From contig NZ_HG726026.1 in NCBI RefSeq assembly GCF_000499785.1, forward strand, positions 124,001-188,000: a stretch of 64,000 bases of DNA, in the 5' to 3' direction. Source of the stretch: Bacteroides neonati. Its GTDB lineage: Bacteria > Bacteroidota > Bacteroidia > Bacteroidales > Bacteroidaceae. Numbering within the stretch: position 1 is the first letter of the stretch; the number at the start of each line of letters is the position of its first letter. Shown one piece after another: positions 26,901-35,490 of this stretch. The notes under the pieces are model-generated. The model ran no database searches, was not told where the DNA came from, and saw only the letters and a program-made list of their open reading frames with translations. Position numbers and translations under genes: made by a program.

Positions 26901-27245
26901 ACCATCTCTGAAACAAGAGATACATGGACTCCTGAAAATACCGGAGCTGCATTGCCCAAATATGTTTGGGCAGATCAATTGGGAAAGCGTAATTATGCAC
27001 GAAGTTCTTCCATGTTTGCTTATAAAGGTGATTATATTGCTTTTCGGGAGCTTAGCTTAGCCTATAAATTACCCGAAAAACTTGCTAACAAAGCACTCTT
27101 AAATAATGTAGAAGTATCAGTAACCGGACAAAATTTAGGATACCTTACTGAAGCCAAGCACTTATTCTCCCCTGAGAAAGCAAATAATAACGGAGGCTAC
27201 CCGTTGCCATTATCTGTTATTTTTGGAATCAATGTTTCTTTCTAA
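23919..27245 (+). CDS. nanO: SusC/RagA-family TonB-dependent transporter (intact, NanO-type)
   Basis: A 1108-residue outer-membrane transporter. It has a signal peptide (LMLCLLCSIGVMAQ, to residue 20), a carboxypeptidase-regulatory-like domain (about 25-100), the TonB box region (ELLEEVVVTGYGGTQ), a plug (about 115-230, AQALSGAVAGLQV, LILVDGQVRSSLSDINPEDI) and a beta-barrel ending in IFGINVSF. It imports oligosaccharide or sialic acid across the outer membrane with its SusD partner, 19 bp downstream. It is a close paralogue of the interrupted transporter on the other strand and is the only intact one here. The name nanO follows the SusC-like sialic acid transporter of B. fragilis and Tannerella; which of two pairs corresponds is not certain. 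Confidence 0.88.
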   Translation: MKKTIILMLCLLCSIGVMAQKKLITGVVTDGAGESVIGASVIEVGTTNGIITDLDGKFSLSVDPNGKIKISYVGCQPQVVDVKGKTSFAIKLKEDSELLEEVVVTGYGGTQLRTKVTNSIAKVKEDVLQNGLFSNPAQALSGAVAGLQVQQTSGNPGSTPILTLRGGTNFNGTGSPLILVDGQVRSSLSDINPEDIQSMEVLKDAGATAIYGARANDGVVLVTTKRGKAGKAEVSLKAKFGINSFQNSYEFLEAGDYLYWMRTAYKNADYAGRKYPDGNPMKSWANMSGLTGATPYGTGNKYWADDTHTIPLDGNKNSNAVWSTMNYSDDLAFLLDQGWATMIDPVTGGKLLYKDTSIADFNIKTPSFSQDYNISITGGNDRGNYYAGLGYNKSDGTAIGNWYQRVTFTLNADYKVKDWLTSNSTFSFADATWYGLPASQEAEANYFSRTLSLPPTFRGYNAVGDPLLGPNTGDGNQQYNLSKFVRDNNTDKFTMGQSFKIDLMKGLYLKLGATWFYSEEKKEAFNKDYLSSPGNTNTTRSTSASYSRTLDQTYNAVLNYDYQITKDHYLAAMLGFEYYDTFYKGFSASGEGAPTDDFADLQYTSTKDGKRSIDSGHNGNRIMSFFGRLNYDFQSKYLFSFVMRKDGYSKLSKDNRWGVFPGISAGWVFGKEAFMEPLVDVLSFAKLRGSYGLNGNVSKDWVGNYTVQGSYGSNKYNGNTGFLIGGIPNSYLTWERSKTFEVGLDLSFLANRINTNFTYYNRKTSDKFANITVPSISGVSSIVSNNGEFQNQGFEFDLGFRVLDTNDWKWNVNWNGALNINKVTKLPNNGLEKNRQDAFQVYTGKGNELMWVGGYQEGQRPGDLYMFIAEGIYQSQDEIPAGLVDITSGNNGSNGRPLYGGEEGYNKLSKTEKANALPIEPGDVKWKDVNNDGKIDNYDMVKVGNYNPKWTGGINTSLSWKDLRISARFDYALGFMAVDWKTPWIMGNMQGTYNTISETRDTWTPENTGAALPKYVWADQLGKRNYARSSSMFAYKGDYIAFRELSLAYKLPEKLANKALLNNVEVSVTGQNLGYLTEAKHLFSPEKANNNGGYPLPLSVIFGINVSF

Positions 27246-27264
27246 TTTATTAAATGGACAGTTT

Positions 27265-28809
27265 ATGAAAAAAATAATTTATAGTTTAGTTTTATTAGTT
27301 TCCAGTATATTGTATAGTTCGTGCAACGCCTTAGATATGGCTCCCGAAGATTATTATGGAAGCGGTAATTTTTGGAATAATGAAGCGCAAGTCAGAGGAT
27401 ATCTTTTTGGCATGCATGCACAGTTAAGAGATAAATACCAGATGTTTTTTTATTTAGGCGAAGCTCGCGGAGGCACACAACGGACTGGCACATCCTCTCA
27501 GGATACTAGTCTGGATGATGAACGCATTAAAACCAATTTGCTCAATAAAGACAATACAGGTATCGATAATTGGAATGGCTTGTATAATCCTCTGATGAAT
27601 GTTAATCATTTCATTCAGAAAGTAGAAACGGAATGCCCGTTTTTGAGCGAAGAGAACCGGAAGGGTTATTTGGCTCCGGCATACGGACTTAGGGCACTGT
27701 ATTATTTTATGCTATACAGAACTTATGGTGGAGTACCCTTAGTTACTACTGTGGAACTGTTGAACGGAAAAGTATCGGTCGATAAGTTTTATATTCCACG
27801 CGCAACAGCTGAAGAAACATTGGCTTTAGTGAAAAGCGATATCAACAAGTCAGAAGCTCTCTATGGACCAAGCTTTGCAATAACTAAGCGTTCGGAATGG
27901 TCAAAAGCTGCCACGCTGATGCTAAAAGCTGAAATTTATCTTTGGTCGGCGAAAGTAGCTACGGGTAATCATGCTGCCGCAGGTAAAGCCGATCTCGAGG
28001 TTGCTAAAACCGCACTTCAGCCGATCATTGGTAAATATGAACTACTACCTAGCTTTCAGGAACTTTATTCGACTAAAGAAAGCAAGGAAATAATTTTTTC
28101 TATTCACTTTGCCGATACGGAAGCAAGTAACTGGGGAGGAGCATTTCTGTATTATAACGCAGTCTTTTTGGACCAAAAATATGGTCGTAACGGGAAGCTT
28201 ATAAAAGGGGATACACTGAACTTGAAAGGAGGTAATACGCTTCGCCATGAGTATAAAGAAGCTTTTTGGAAAAGTTATGATGAGGCAGATACCCGTCGTG
28301 ATGCCACATTTATGGAATACTACAATGAGGCTCAAATGCAAACGTTTGGCGTAGTTATGAAAAAAGGCATTGGGAGTGTGAATGCTACCAATAATCGTAT
28401 TTACGATAATGATATTCTCGTTTACCGATATGCAGATGCATTGCTCATGATGGCTGAGATCGAAAACGGGTTGGGCAATCCCTGTGCTAATTATATAAAT
28501 GAAATTCGTAAGCGTGCTTATGGCAAGAACTATTCGCCGGCTGTTGCATATGCCGAAGGTACTTATGCCGATAATGAATTAGCTATTTTGAAAGAGCGCG
28601 ATAAGGAATTTGTATGGGAAGGTAAACGCTGGTTTGATGTTGTACGTATGCGTGCTGCCGACGGTTCTTCGCTCGCATTCTCAGCACCGGCTAATTATCC
28701 GAATACATCTCCATTGATTCTTAAAGAAAATGAGCATCTGTTGTTGTGGCCCGTTGATGTAAATACACTAACGAATAACAAAGAATTGACCCAAACTCCT
28801 GGGTATTAA
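27265..28809 (+). CDS. nanU: SusD/RagB-family sialoglycan-binding lipoprotein (NanU-type)
   Basis: A 514-residue lipoprotein. Lipobox ILYSSC (Cys20) is followed by the usual NALDMAPEDYYG start of mature SusD proteins, TPR helices, and the C-terminal block ILKERDKEFVWEGKRWFDVVRMR. It forms the surface lid on the SusC-type transporter 19 bp upstream. By position beside the sialidase operon it is the NanU candidate, the periplasm-facing sialic acid binder of this system. The ATG at 27265 is chosen because it starts directly at the signal peptide. A very long hairpin terminator follows. Confidence 0.88.
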   Translation: MKKIIYSLVLLVSSILYSSCNALDMAPEDYYGSGNFWNNEAQVRGYLFGMHAQLRDKYQMFFYLGEARGGTQRTGTSSQDTSLDDERIKTNLLNKDNTGIDNWNGLYNPLMNVNHFIQKVETECPFLSEENRKGYLAPAYGLRALYYFMLYRTYGGVPLVTTVELLNGKVSVDKFYIPRATAEETLALVKSDINKSEALYGPSFAITKRSEWSKAATLMLKAEIYLWSAKVATGNHAAAGKADLEVAKTALQPIIGKYELLPSFQELYSTKESKEIIFSIHFADTEASNWGGAFLYYNAVFLDQKYGRNGKLIKGDTLNLKGGNTLRHEYKEAFWKSYDEADTRRDATFMEYYNEAQMQTFGVVMKKGIGSVNATNNRIYDNDILVYRYADALLMMAEIENGLGNPCANYINEIRKRAYGKNYSPAVAYAEGTYADNELAILKERDKEFVWEGKRWFDVVRMRAADGSSLAFSAPANYPNTSPLILKENEHLLLWPVDVNTLTNNKELTQTPGY

Positions 28810-28839
28810 TTACTCCATTCTATTTCTGATAGTCAGATA

Positions 28840-28898
28840 CACGTTTAATAAATAAGCCTATTGTAAGTGACTTACAATAGGCTTATTTATTAAACGTG
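28840..28898 (+). terminator. Long perfect hairpin terminator after the intact susC/susD pair
   Basis: Arms 28840-28868 and 28870-28898 are perfectly complementary over 29 bp with a single base between them, so the real loop is a few bases taken from the arm tips. AT-rich sequence with a T run follows. It separates susC/susD from the sialidase operon. Confidence 0.85.
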
Positions 28899-28995
28899 AT
28901 TTTGAGTTCTTGTATTTTTTATCTTCTTTGTTTATTATATATGTTATAGATATTAAATATTTTAATTAATAGCGGCGTTTGTAAAATGAAAAGAT

Positions 28996-29003
28996 TATCT
29001 TTG
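28996..29003 (+). promoter_or_regulatory. -7 box of the sialidase operon
   Basis: TATCTTTG fits TAnnTTTG and lies 36 bases before the nanH ATG. A TTTG at 28978 is too close (14 bp) to be a proper -33 box. The sialidase operon therefore has its own, possibly activator-dependent, promoter. Confidence 0.5.
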
Positions 29004-29039
29004 CTTTCCATAAACATTCATACTAATTTATTTGATACC

Positions 29040-30674
29040 ATGAAGAAATCCGTAATTCTATTTTCGCTTTTCTATTTATTATGTGCAATTCCTGTCGCTA
29101 AAGCTGCAGATACGATTTTTATTAAAGAGACACGCATTCCTATTCTTTTAGAGAGGAAAGACAATGTTCTGTTCTACATCCGCTTGGATGCTAAAGAGAG
29201 TCAGACATTAAATGATGTCGTTCTGAAGTTTGGTGAAAATGTAAATCTCAAAGAAATACAGTCTGCTAAACTGTATTACAGTGGTACGGAGGCGCTTCAA
29301 GATAGAAATAAAAAGCGCTTTGCACCTGTAGAATATATCTCTAGCCATGCTCCGGGAAAAACTCTTGCTGCAAACCCCTCTTATTCGATCATGAAAGCCG
29401 AGGTGAATGTTGCTAAACAGGAGATTGTACTAACCGGAAATCAAAAACTGTTTCCGGGGATCAACTATTTTTGGGTTAGCTTACAAATGAAACCGGGAGC
29501 TACTTTGACAAATACTGTATCGGCAGAAATTATTTCTGTTACTTTAGATAATCAGAAAGCCCCATTGTCTGTTGTTTCAGAGAAAAACATAGCACATCGC
29601 ATGGGAGTAGGTGTGCGTCATGCCGGCGATGACCAGTCTGCTGCCTTTCGTATACCGGGATTGGTTACTACCAATAAAGGAACCTTGCTGGGAGTATATG
29701 ATGTGCGCTACAACAACAGTGTTGACCTGCAAGAACATGTGGATGTAGGATTGAGTCGTAGTACCGATGGGGGACAAACTTGGGAGAAGATGCGTCTGCC
29801 TTTGGCTTTTGGCGAATACGACGGTTTGCCTGCCGGACAGAATGGAGTGGGCGACCCTTCTATTTTGGTAGATACAAAAACGAACACCATCTGGATTGTA
29901 GCTGCATGGACTCATGGTATGGGAAATCAACGTGCTTGGTGGAGTTCTCATCAAGGCATGGACTTGAATCATACCGCACAGTTGGTGCTCGCTAAGAGTA
30001 CCGATGATGGAAAAACATGGTCCGGACCAATTAATATAACAGAACAGGTAAAAGATCCTTCTTGGTACTTCTTACTCCAAGGTCCCGGTCGTGGTATTAC
30101 AATGAGTGATGGTACGCTGGTATTTCCGACTCAATTCATTGACTCTACCCGTGTGCCCAATGCCGGTATTATGTATAGCAAAGATAGAGGTGAGACTTGG
30201 CACATGCATACCTATGCCCGTACCAACACGACCGAAGCACAAGTTGCAGAGGTAGCGCCCGGAGTATTAATGCTCAATATGCGCGATAATCGTGGAGGGA
30301 GCCGTGCCGTATCTATTACTAAAGATTTAGGCAAAACCTGGACCGAACACGAGTCTTCTCGCAAGGCATTGCAGGAATCGGTTTGCATGGCTAGTTTGAT
30401 TAGTGTTAAAGCCAAAGATAATGTATTGAATAAAGATATCTTGATTTTCTCAAACCCCAATACAACCAAAGGACGTCATGACACGACGATAAAGATCAGT
30501 TTGGATGGGGGTGTGACTTGGCCTGACGAATATCAATTATTGCTTGACGAAGGTGAGAACTGGGGATATTCATGCTTGACCATGATCGATAAAGAAACCA
30601 TCGGCATCTTATATGAAAGTAGTGTGGCGCACATGGCGTTTCAGGCTATTAAGCTAAAAGATATTGTAAAGTAA
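29040..30674 (+). CDS. nanH: Secreted exo-alpha-sialidase (GH33)
   Basis: A 544-residue sialidase that releases terminal sialic acid from glycoproteins and glycolipids. It has a signal peptide (to AKA-A, residue 22), an N-terminal carbohydrate-binding-like domain (about 25-180) and a six-bladed propeller. The FRIP motif (AAFRIPGLVTT) and five Asp boxes are visible: STDGGQTW, STDDGKTW, SKDRGETW, TKDLGKTW and SLDGGVTW. The catalytic Tyr probably lies in NWGYSCLTMID. From memory, length and sequence closely follow B. fragilis NanH. The ATG at 29040 is used because the longer frame overlaps the -7 box. It is first in a seven-gene operon running to 41618. Confidence 0.95.
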   Translation: MKKSVILFSLFYLLCAIPVAKAADTIFIKETRIPILLERKDNVLFYIRLDAKESQTLNDVVLKFGENVNLKEIQSAKLYYSGTEALQDRNKKRFAPVEYISSHAPGKTLAANPSYSIMKAEVNVAKQEIVLTGNQKLFPGINYFWVSLQMKPGATLTNTVSAEIISVTLDNQKAPLSVVSEKNIAHRMGVGVRHAGDDQSAAFRIPGLVTTNKGTLLGVYDVRYNNSVDLQEHVDVGLSRSTDGGQTWEKMRLPLAFGEYDGLPAGQNGVGDPSILVDTKTNTIWIVAAWTHGMGNQRAWWSSHQGMDLNHTAQLVLAKSTDDGKTWSGPINITEQVKDPSWYFLLQGPGRGITMSDGTLVFPTQFIDSTRVPNAGIMYSKDRGETWHMHTYARTNTTEAQVAEVAPGVLMLNMRDNRGGSRAVSITKDLGKTWTEHESSRKALQESVCMASLISVKAKDNVLNKDILIFSNPNTTKGRHDTTIKISLDGGVTWPDEYQLLLDEGENWGYSCLTMIDKETIGILYESSVAHMAFQAIKLKDIVK

Positions 30675-30710
30675 GGAAGAATCTGATCTTAAAAACACAA
30701 ACCAATTATT

Positions 30711-32726
30711 ATGATGAAGAATAAGCAAATTTTCTTAATCAGTTTTCTTATTTGTTTATGTATGTTCGCTACAGTTCGGGCAGGTGATTATCACCTGCTG
30801 CCGAAGCCGCAGAAGTTTGCTCCGTTAGCTTCTGGTTTTGTATTAGATAAGGTAGAGCTTTCTACTCCTGTGTTAAGGCAGGAGTGGGAAGCTTTTATCA
30901 CTCAAAGAGGTGGGGTGATAGACAGTAAAGCCCGCTGCCGTATAGAGGTAAACCTTGTGTCGTCTTTACCCGGTGTAATGTTGAATGTCGATGAAGCATA
31001 TACGTTAAAGGTAGAAGGAAAGCGCATTAAGATAGAGGCGGTAAGCCAACGGGGAGTGTATTGGGCGATGCAAACACTTGCTCAATTGCAAAAGAACGGT
31101 TCGGGGAAGGCTACCTTTAGCGGATGTGATGTGGTCGACTGGCCAGCTTTTCGAGTACGTGGATTCATGCAAGATGTAGGGCGTAGCTATATTTCTATGG
31201 ATGAGTTAAAACGGGAAATAGAAATGCTGTCGCGTTTTAAAATCAATGTGTTTCATTGGCATCTCACCGAAAACCAGTCGTGGAGGTTGGAGAGTAAGAT
31301 ATTTCCCATGCTGAATGATAGCATAAATACGACTCGTATGCCCGGCAAATACTATACGTTGGAGGAGGCAAAAGAGTTGGTTGCTTTTTGTAAAGCCCAT
31401 AACGTGATGTTGATTCCGGAATTCGATATGCCGGGACATAGCGAGGCCTTTGTTCGCACTTTCCGTCACGATATGCAAAGCCCCGAGGGTATGAAAATCC
31501 TTAAACTATTGCTTGATGAGGTTTGCGACACATTTGATGTGCCTTATTTGCACATCGGTACCGATGAGGTACAGTTTACGAATGCCCGGTTTGTGCCCGA
31601 AATGGTTGCATACGTACGTGCCAAAGGGAAAAAGGTAATTTCATGGAATCCCGGATGGCATTATAAACCGGGCGAGATCGATATGACGCACTTATGGAGT
31701 TATCGGGGAAAAGCGCAACCAGGCATTCCTGCCATCGACTCCAAATTTCATTACCTGAATCATTTTGATACATTCGGAGATATTATTGCTTTGTACAACA
31801 GCCGGATTTATAACGTAAATCAAGGTAGTGATGATATGGCAGGCGTTATTCTGGCTATTTGGAATGACCGGGTTGTTGATAAGGAGTGGAACATGATTCT
31901 CGAAAATAACTTCTATCCCAATATGCTGGCCATTGCCGAAAGAGCATGGCAGGGGGGAGGAACCGAATATTTCGATAAGAACGGAACGATTCTTCCTTCG
32001 GAAAATACAGAAGAGTTTAAGGCTTTTGCTGATTTTGAAGACCGGATGCTTTGGTATAAAGAGCATTGGTTTGGCGGATATCCTTTTGCCTACGTAAAAC
32101 AAACCAATGTTAAGTGGAGGATAACCGATGCATTTCCCAATGAAGGGCAATTAAATAAAGTATTTCCACCCGAAACGGAGCTCAGTAAGACCTATACTTA
32201 TGAAGGAAACGAATATACGACTCGCACAGCAACCGGAGCCGGTATTTATTTACGCCATGTATGGGGGAAATTGGTACCTGCCTTTTATAAAGATCCGGAA
32301 GAAAATCATACCGCTTATGCATATACATGGGTATATTCTCCCAAGAGTCAGGACGTTGGAGCATGGGTTGAGTTTCAGAACTATGGTCGTTCAGAGATGG
32401 ATTTAGCTCCATTATCCGGTACATGGGACTATAAGAGTAGTCGTATTTGGGTGAACGATAAAGAACTATTGCCTCCGTTGTGGACTGCTACGCACCGAAA
32501 GAAGAGTAATGAGATTGCTTTGGGCAATGAAAACTGTGTGGCTCGCCCCCCCGTTGCAGTACATTTGAATAAGGGGTGGAACAAGGTGCTGTTGAAGCTG
32601 CCTGTCGGACGCTTTTCGACTCCTGAGGTGCGTTTGGTAAAATGGATGTTTACGACGGTCTTTGTTACCCTCGATGGAGAAAAAGCGGTAGAAGGCTTGA
32701 TCTATTCGCCCGATAAAATAAAATGA
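30711..32726 (+). CDS. GH20 beta-N-acetylhexosaminidase (first)
   Basis: A 671-residue exported GH20 enzyme. It has a signal peptide (FLICLCMFATVRAG), an N-terminal GH20b domain (about 25-135) and a TIM-barrel with HWHLTENQSWRLESK and the catalytic Asp-Glu pair in HIGTDEVQFTN, which uses substrate-assisted hydrolysis. A C-terminal extension of about 200 residues looks beta-rich and is not recognised. It removes terminal GlcNAc or GalNAc exposed after sialic acid and galactose removal. It is second in the sialidase operon, 36 bp after nanH. Confidence 0.93.
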   Translation: MMKNKQIFLISFLICLCMFATVRAGDYHLLPKPQKFAPLASGFVLDKVELSTPVLRQEWEAFITQRGGVIDSKARCRIEVNLVSSLPGVMLNVDEAYTLKVEGKRIKIEAVSQRGVYWAMQTLAQLQKNGSGKATFSGCDVVDWPAFRVRGFMQDVGRSYISMDELKREIEMLSRFKINVFHWHLTENQSWRLESKIFPMLNDSINTTRMPGKYYTLEEAKELVAFCKAHNVMLIPEFDMPGHSEAFVRTFRHDMQSPEGMKILKLLLDEVCDTFDVPYLHIGTDEVQFTNARFVPEMVAYVRAKGKKVISWNPGWHYKPGEIDMTHLWSYRGKAQPGIPAIDSKFHYLNHFDTFGDIIALYNSRIYNVNQGSDDMAGVILAIWNDRVVDKEWNMILENNFYPNMLAIAERAWQGGGTEYFDKNGTILPSENTEEFKAFADFEDRMLWYKEHWFGGYPFAYVKQTNVKWRITDAFPNEGQLNKVFPPETELSKTYTYEGNEYTTRTATGAGIYLRHVWGKLVPAFYKDPEENHTAYAYTWVYSPKSQDVGAWVEFQNYGRSEMDLAPLSGTWDYKSSRIWVNDKELLPPLWTATHRKKSNEIALGNENCVARPPVAVHLNKGWNKVLLKLPVGRFSTPEVRLVKWMFTTVFVTLDGEKAVEGLIYSPDKIK

Positions 32727-32743
32727 ATAAATGATTTAGGAAT

Positions 32744-33409
32744 ATGAAGCGTTTTTTATTTACCATCATTGTATGGTGCGTTGCAATGATGTGTTATGGG
32801 CAAGAGCATAAATACTCTACGTTCTATTATCAGCGAGCCAGCCTTTTCGAGGAGTTGCCCATCGGTTCGAAAGACATTGTCTTTTTAGGCAATAGTATTA
32901 CTAACGGAGGCGAATGGGCCGAACTTTTGAATAACAAACGGGTTAAAAACAGAGGAATTAGCGGTGATATTTGTCAAGGTGTATATGATCGCCTGGATCC
33001 GATTTTAAAAGGAAAACCGGCTAAAATATTTCTGTTGATAGGCATTAATGACATCAGCCGGGGGACTCCGGTTGATACGATTGTTCGAAAAATTTCTTTG
33101 ATTACTCAAAAAATTAAACAAGAATCTCCGAAAACAAAGCTATATTTGCAAAGTATACTTCCGGTAACAGATTACTATAAGATGTTTGGAGGGCATACTT
33201 CGCAAGGGAACACAGTAAAACAGCTAAATGAAAAGCTTAGTGAGCTATCTGAAAAAGAGAAAATTACTTATATCGATCTTTATTCTTCATTTGTAGATAA
33301 ACAAACGGGAAAAATGGATATTCGTTATACCAATGATGGTTTACATCTATTGGGCAAAGGTTACCTCAAATGGATCGAAATTATTAAACCTTATGTTGGT
33401 GAGAAATGA
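32744..33409 (+). CDS. Secreted SGNH/GDSL-family esterase
   Basis: A 221-residue exported SGNH hydrolase. It has a signal peptide (to CYGQ, about 20) and the catalytic motifs FLGNSITNGGEW (Ser), GISGD (Gly), LIGINDIS (Asn) and NDGLHLLGKGY (Asp/His). Length fits a minimal SGNH fold. It probably removes O-acetyl groups from glycan or sialic acid in the periplasm or at the surface. Its stop overlaps the start of the two-domain esterase by 4 bp, so the two are likely made together. Confidence 0.87.
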   Translation: MKRFLFTIIVWCVAMMCYGQEHKYSTFYYQRASLFEELPIGSKDIVFLGNSITNGGEWAELLNNKRVKNRGISGDICQGVYDRLDPILKGKPAKIFLLIGINDISRGTPVDTIVRKISLITQKIKQESPKTKLYLQSILPVTDYYKMFGGHTSQGNTVKQLNEKLSELSEKEKITYIDLYSSFVDKQTGKMDIRYTNDGLHLLGKGYLKWIEIIKPYVGEK

Positions 33410-35472
33410 AAAGACTACTATTACTCTCTCTATCTTTGATCATGACCATGACTTTATTTGCACAAAAGCAAATAAAGGTGGCCTGCGTTGGTAATAGTAT
33501 TACGTATGGGTCTGGTTTAGCCGATCCAAAAACACAGTCTTATCCTTCGCAACTTCAACAACTATTAGGTGAGGCTTATGAAGTGGGCAATTTCGGCAAG
33601 CCGGGAGCCACTTTATTAAACAAAGGCCATCGTCCGTATATGGAGCAGAGTGAATATAAAGATGCACTTGCTTTCGCAGGAGATATTGTAGTCATCCACT
33701 TGGGCATTAATGATACTGATCCGCGCAACTGGCCTCATTATCGAGATTATTTTGTTAAGGACTATTTGGCGTTAATCGATTCTTTCCGAATGGTTAATTC
33801 TAAATGTAGGGTTATCATTGCTCGGTTAACTCCAATAGCCGACCGCCACCCTCGCTTCGAATCGGGCACACGTGATTGGCATGGAGAAATTCAACAAGCC
33901 ATTGAAACAGTTGCCGACTATGCCGGTGTTCAGTTAATCGATTTCCATGAACCGCTCTATCCATATCCGTTTTTATTGCCCGATGCCGTGCACCCAACGA
34001 AAGAAGGAGCCGGGATTTTGGCTCAAACGGTATGTGCTGCTATCACAGGTAATTTTGGTGGTTTGCAATTATCCGAACTTTATTCGGACAACATGGTGTT
34101 GCAGCGCGACACTCCTTTAACCATTCAGGGCAAAGCCAATGCCGGCGATAAGATAGTGGTGAAACTCGCCGGGCAACAAGCAACAGCCAAGGCTGCCGAC
34201 AATGGACGGTGGGCTGTGACACTGCGCCCATTGAAAGCAGGAGGACCTTATACACTGACTGTTGCCGGACAGAAACAAAAGTTAGTGTACACGGATGTAT
34301 TGATTGGAGAAGTGTGGCTCTGTTCGGGGCAGTCGAATATGGAGTTCATGGTAAAGCAAACTGCTACCGCAAAGAGTACCCTGCAGCAAGCCGATAACAA
34401 TTTGATTCGCCTGTTTGATAAGAAAGCACGTTGGCGTACGAATGCCGTCGAATGGGACCAGTCTGTGCTCGACTCGCTTAATCATTTGCAGTACTATGCC
34501 GACACTCAATGGTCTGTCGCTTCGTCGGGCAGTGTGAGTTCTTTCTCGGCCGTAGCTTATTATTTCGGGAAAATGTTGCAAGATAGTTTGCAAGTTCCTG
34601 TCGGGCTGATTTGCAATGCCATCGGAGGTTCTCCCACAGAGGCTTGGATAGATCGTGCAACATTGGAATATCAATTTCCGGGCATCTTACGTAACTGGAC
34701 ACAAAATGACTTTATACAAGATTGGGTACGCGGACGGGCTGCTTTGAATGTGAAGAAATCGGATAATAAGCAGCAACGGCATCCATACGAACCTTGCTAT
34801 TTGTATGAGGCGGGGATTCGTTCTTTCGATCAGTTTCCGATAAAGGGTGTTATTTGGTATCAAGGAGAGTCGAATGCACAAAACAGGGAGACGCATGAGA
34901 AATTATTTACCCTCTTGATACAAAGCTGGCGCAAGAGCTGGAAGAATGAAACGCTTCCGTTCTATTATGTTCAGTTGTCAAGTTTAGATCGTCCGTCGTG
35001 GACCTGGTTCCGCGATAGTCAACGCAGATTGATGAAGCAGATTCCTCATACAGGTATGGTGGTATCGAGCGATTGTGGCGACTCGCTGGATGTGCATCCG
35101 ATCAATAAAAAACCAATTGGTGAGCGTTTGGCACGTTGGGCTTTGAACCAAACGTATGGTCAAACGAATGTGGTTCCCTCCGGACCCCTTTTCCGTAGTA
35201 TGGAACTGCGTGACGGGGCTGCATACCTCTCTTTTGATTATGCCGAAAATATGGGCAGTGTAGACCGGCAACCATTAAGAACGTTTGAAGTGGCAGAAAC
35301 CGAGGGTGTTTATTATCCGGCAACTGCCGAAGTAATAGGAAATCAAATTAAAGTATATAATAAGGAAGTGAAGCAGCCGCATTACGTACGCTACGGGTGG
35401 CAGCCTTTTACGCGTGCCAATCTGGTGAATGGATCCGGATTGCCGGCTTCGACCTTTCGCACAGATAAATAA
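33406..35472 (+). CDS. nanS: Two-domain sialate O-acetylesterase (NanS/EstS-type)
   Basis: A 688-residue exported protein with two catalytic SGNH-type domains. Domain one (about 20-210) shows VACVGNSITYGSG, HLGINDTDPRNW and DAVHPTKEG. Domain two (about 220-688) is a sialate O-acetylesterase domain with GEVWLCSGQSNMEF, WYQGESNA and SSDCGDSLDVHP. This two-domain layout is known in Tannerella NanS. It takes O-acetyl groups from sialic acid, lifting the block on sialidase and uptake. It is translationally coupled to the small esterase upstream (4-bp overlap), and 18 bp separates it from the mannosidase. Confidence 0.9.
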   Translation: MKRLLLLSLSLIMTMTLFAQKQIKVACVGNSITYGSGLADPKTQSYPSQLQQLLGEAYEVGNFGKPGATLLNKGHRPYMEQSEYKDALAFAGDIVVIHLGINDTDPRNWPHYRDYFVKDYLALIDSFRMVNSKCRVIIARLTPIADRHPRFESGTRDWHGEIQQAIETVADYAGVQLIDFHEPLYPYPFLLPDAVHPTKEGAGILAQTVCAAITGNFGGLQLSELYSDNMVLQRDTPLTIQGKANAGDKIVVKLAGQQATAKAADNGRWAVTLRPLKAGGPYTLTVAGQKQKLVYTDVLIGEVWLCSGQSNMEFMVKQTATAKSTLQQADNNLIRLFDKKARWRTNAVEWDQSVLDSLNHLQYYADTQWSVASSGSVSSFSAVAYYFGKMLQDSLQVPVGLICNAIGGSPTEAWIDRATLEYQFPGILRNWTQNDFIQDWVRGRAALNVKKSDNKQQRHPYEPCYLYEAGIRSFDQFPIKGVIWYQGESNAQNRETHEKLFTLLIQSWRKSWKNETLPFYYVQLSSLDRPSWTWFRDSQRRLMKQIPHTGMVVSSDCGDSLDVHPINKKPIGERLARWALNQTYGQTNVVPSGPLFRSMELRDGAAYLSFDYAENMGSVDRQPLRTFEVAETEGVYYPATAEVIGNQIKVYNKEVKQPHYVRYGWQPFTRANLVNGSGLPASTFRTDK

Positions 35473-35490
35473 AAGAAGGAATAATAACGT

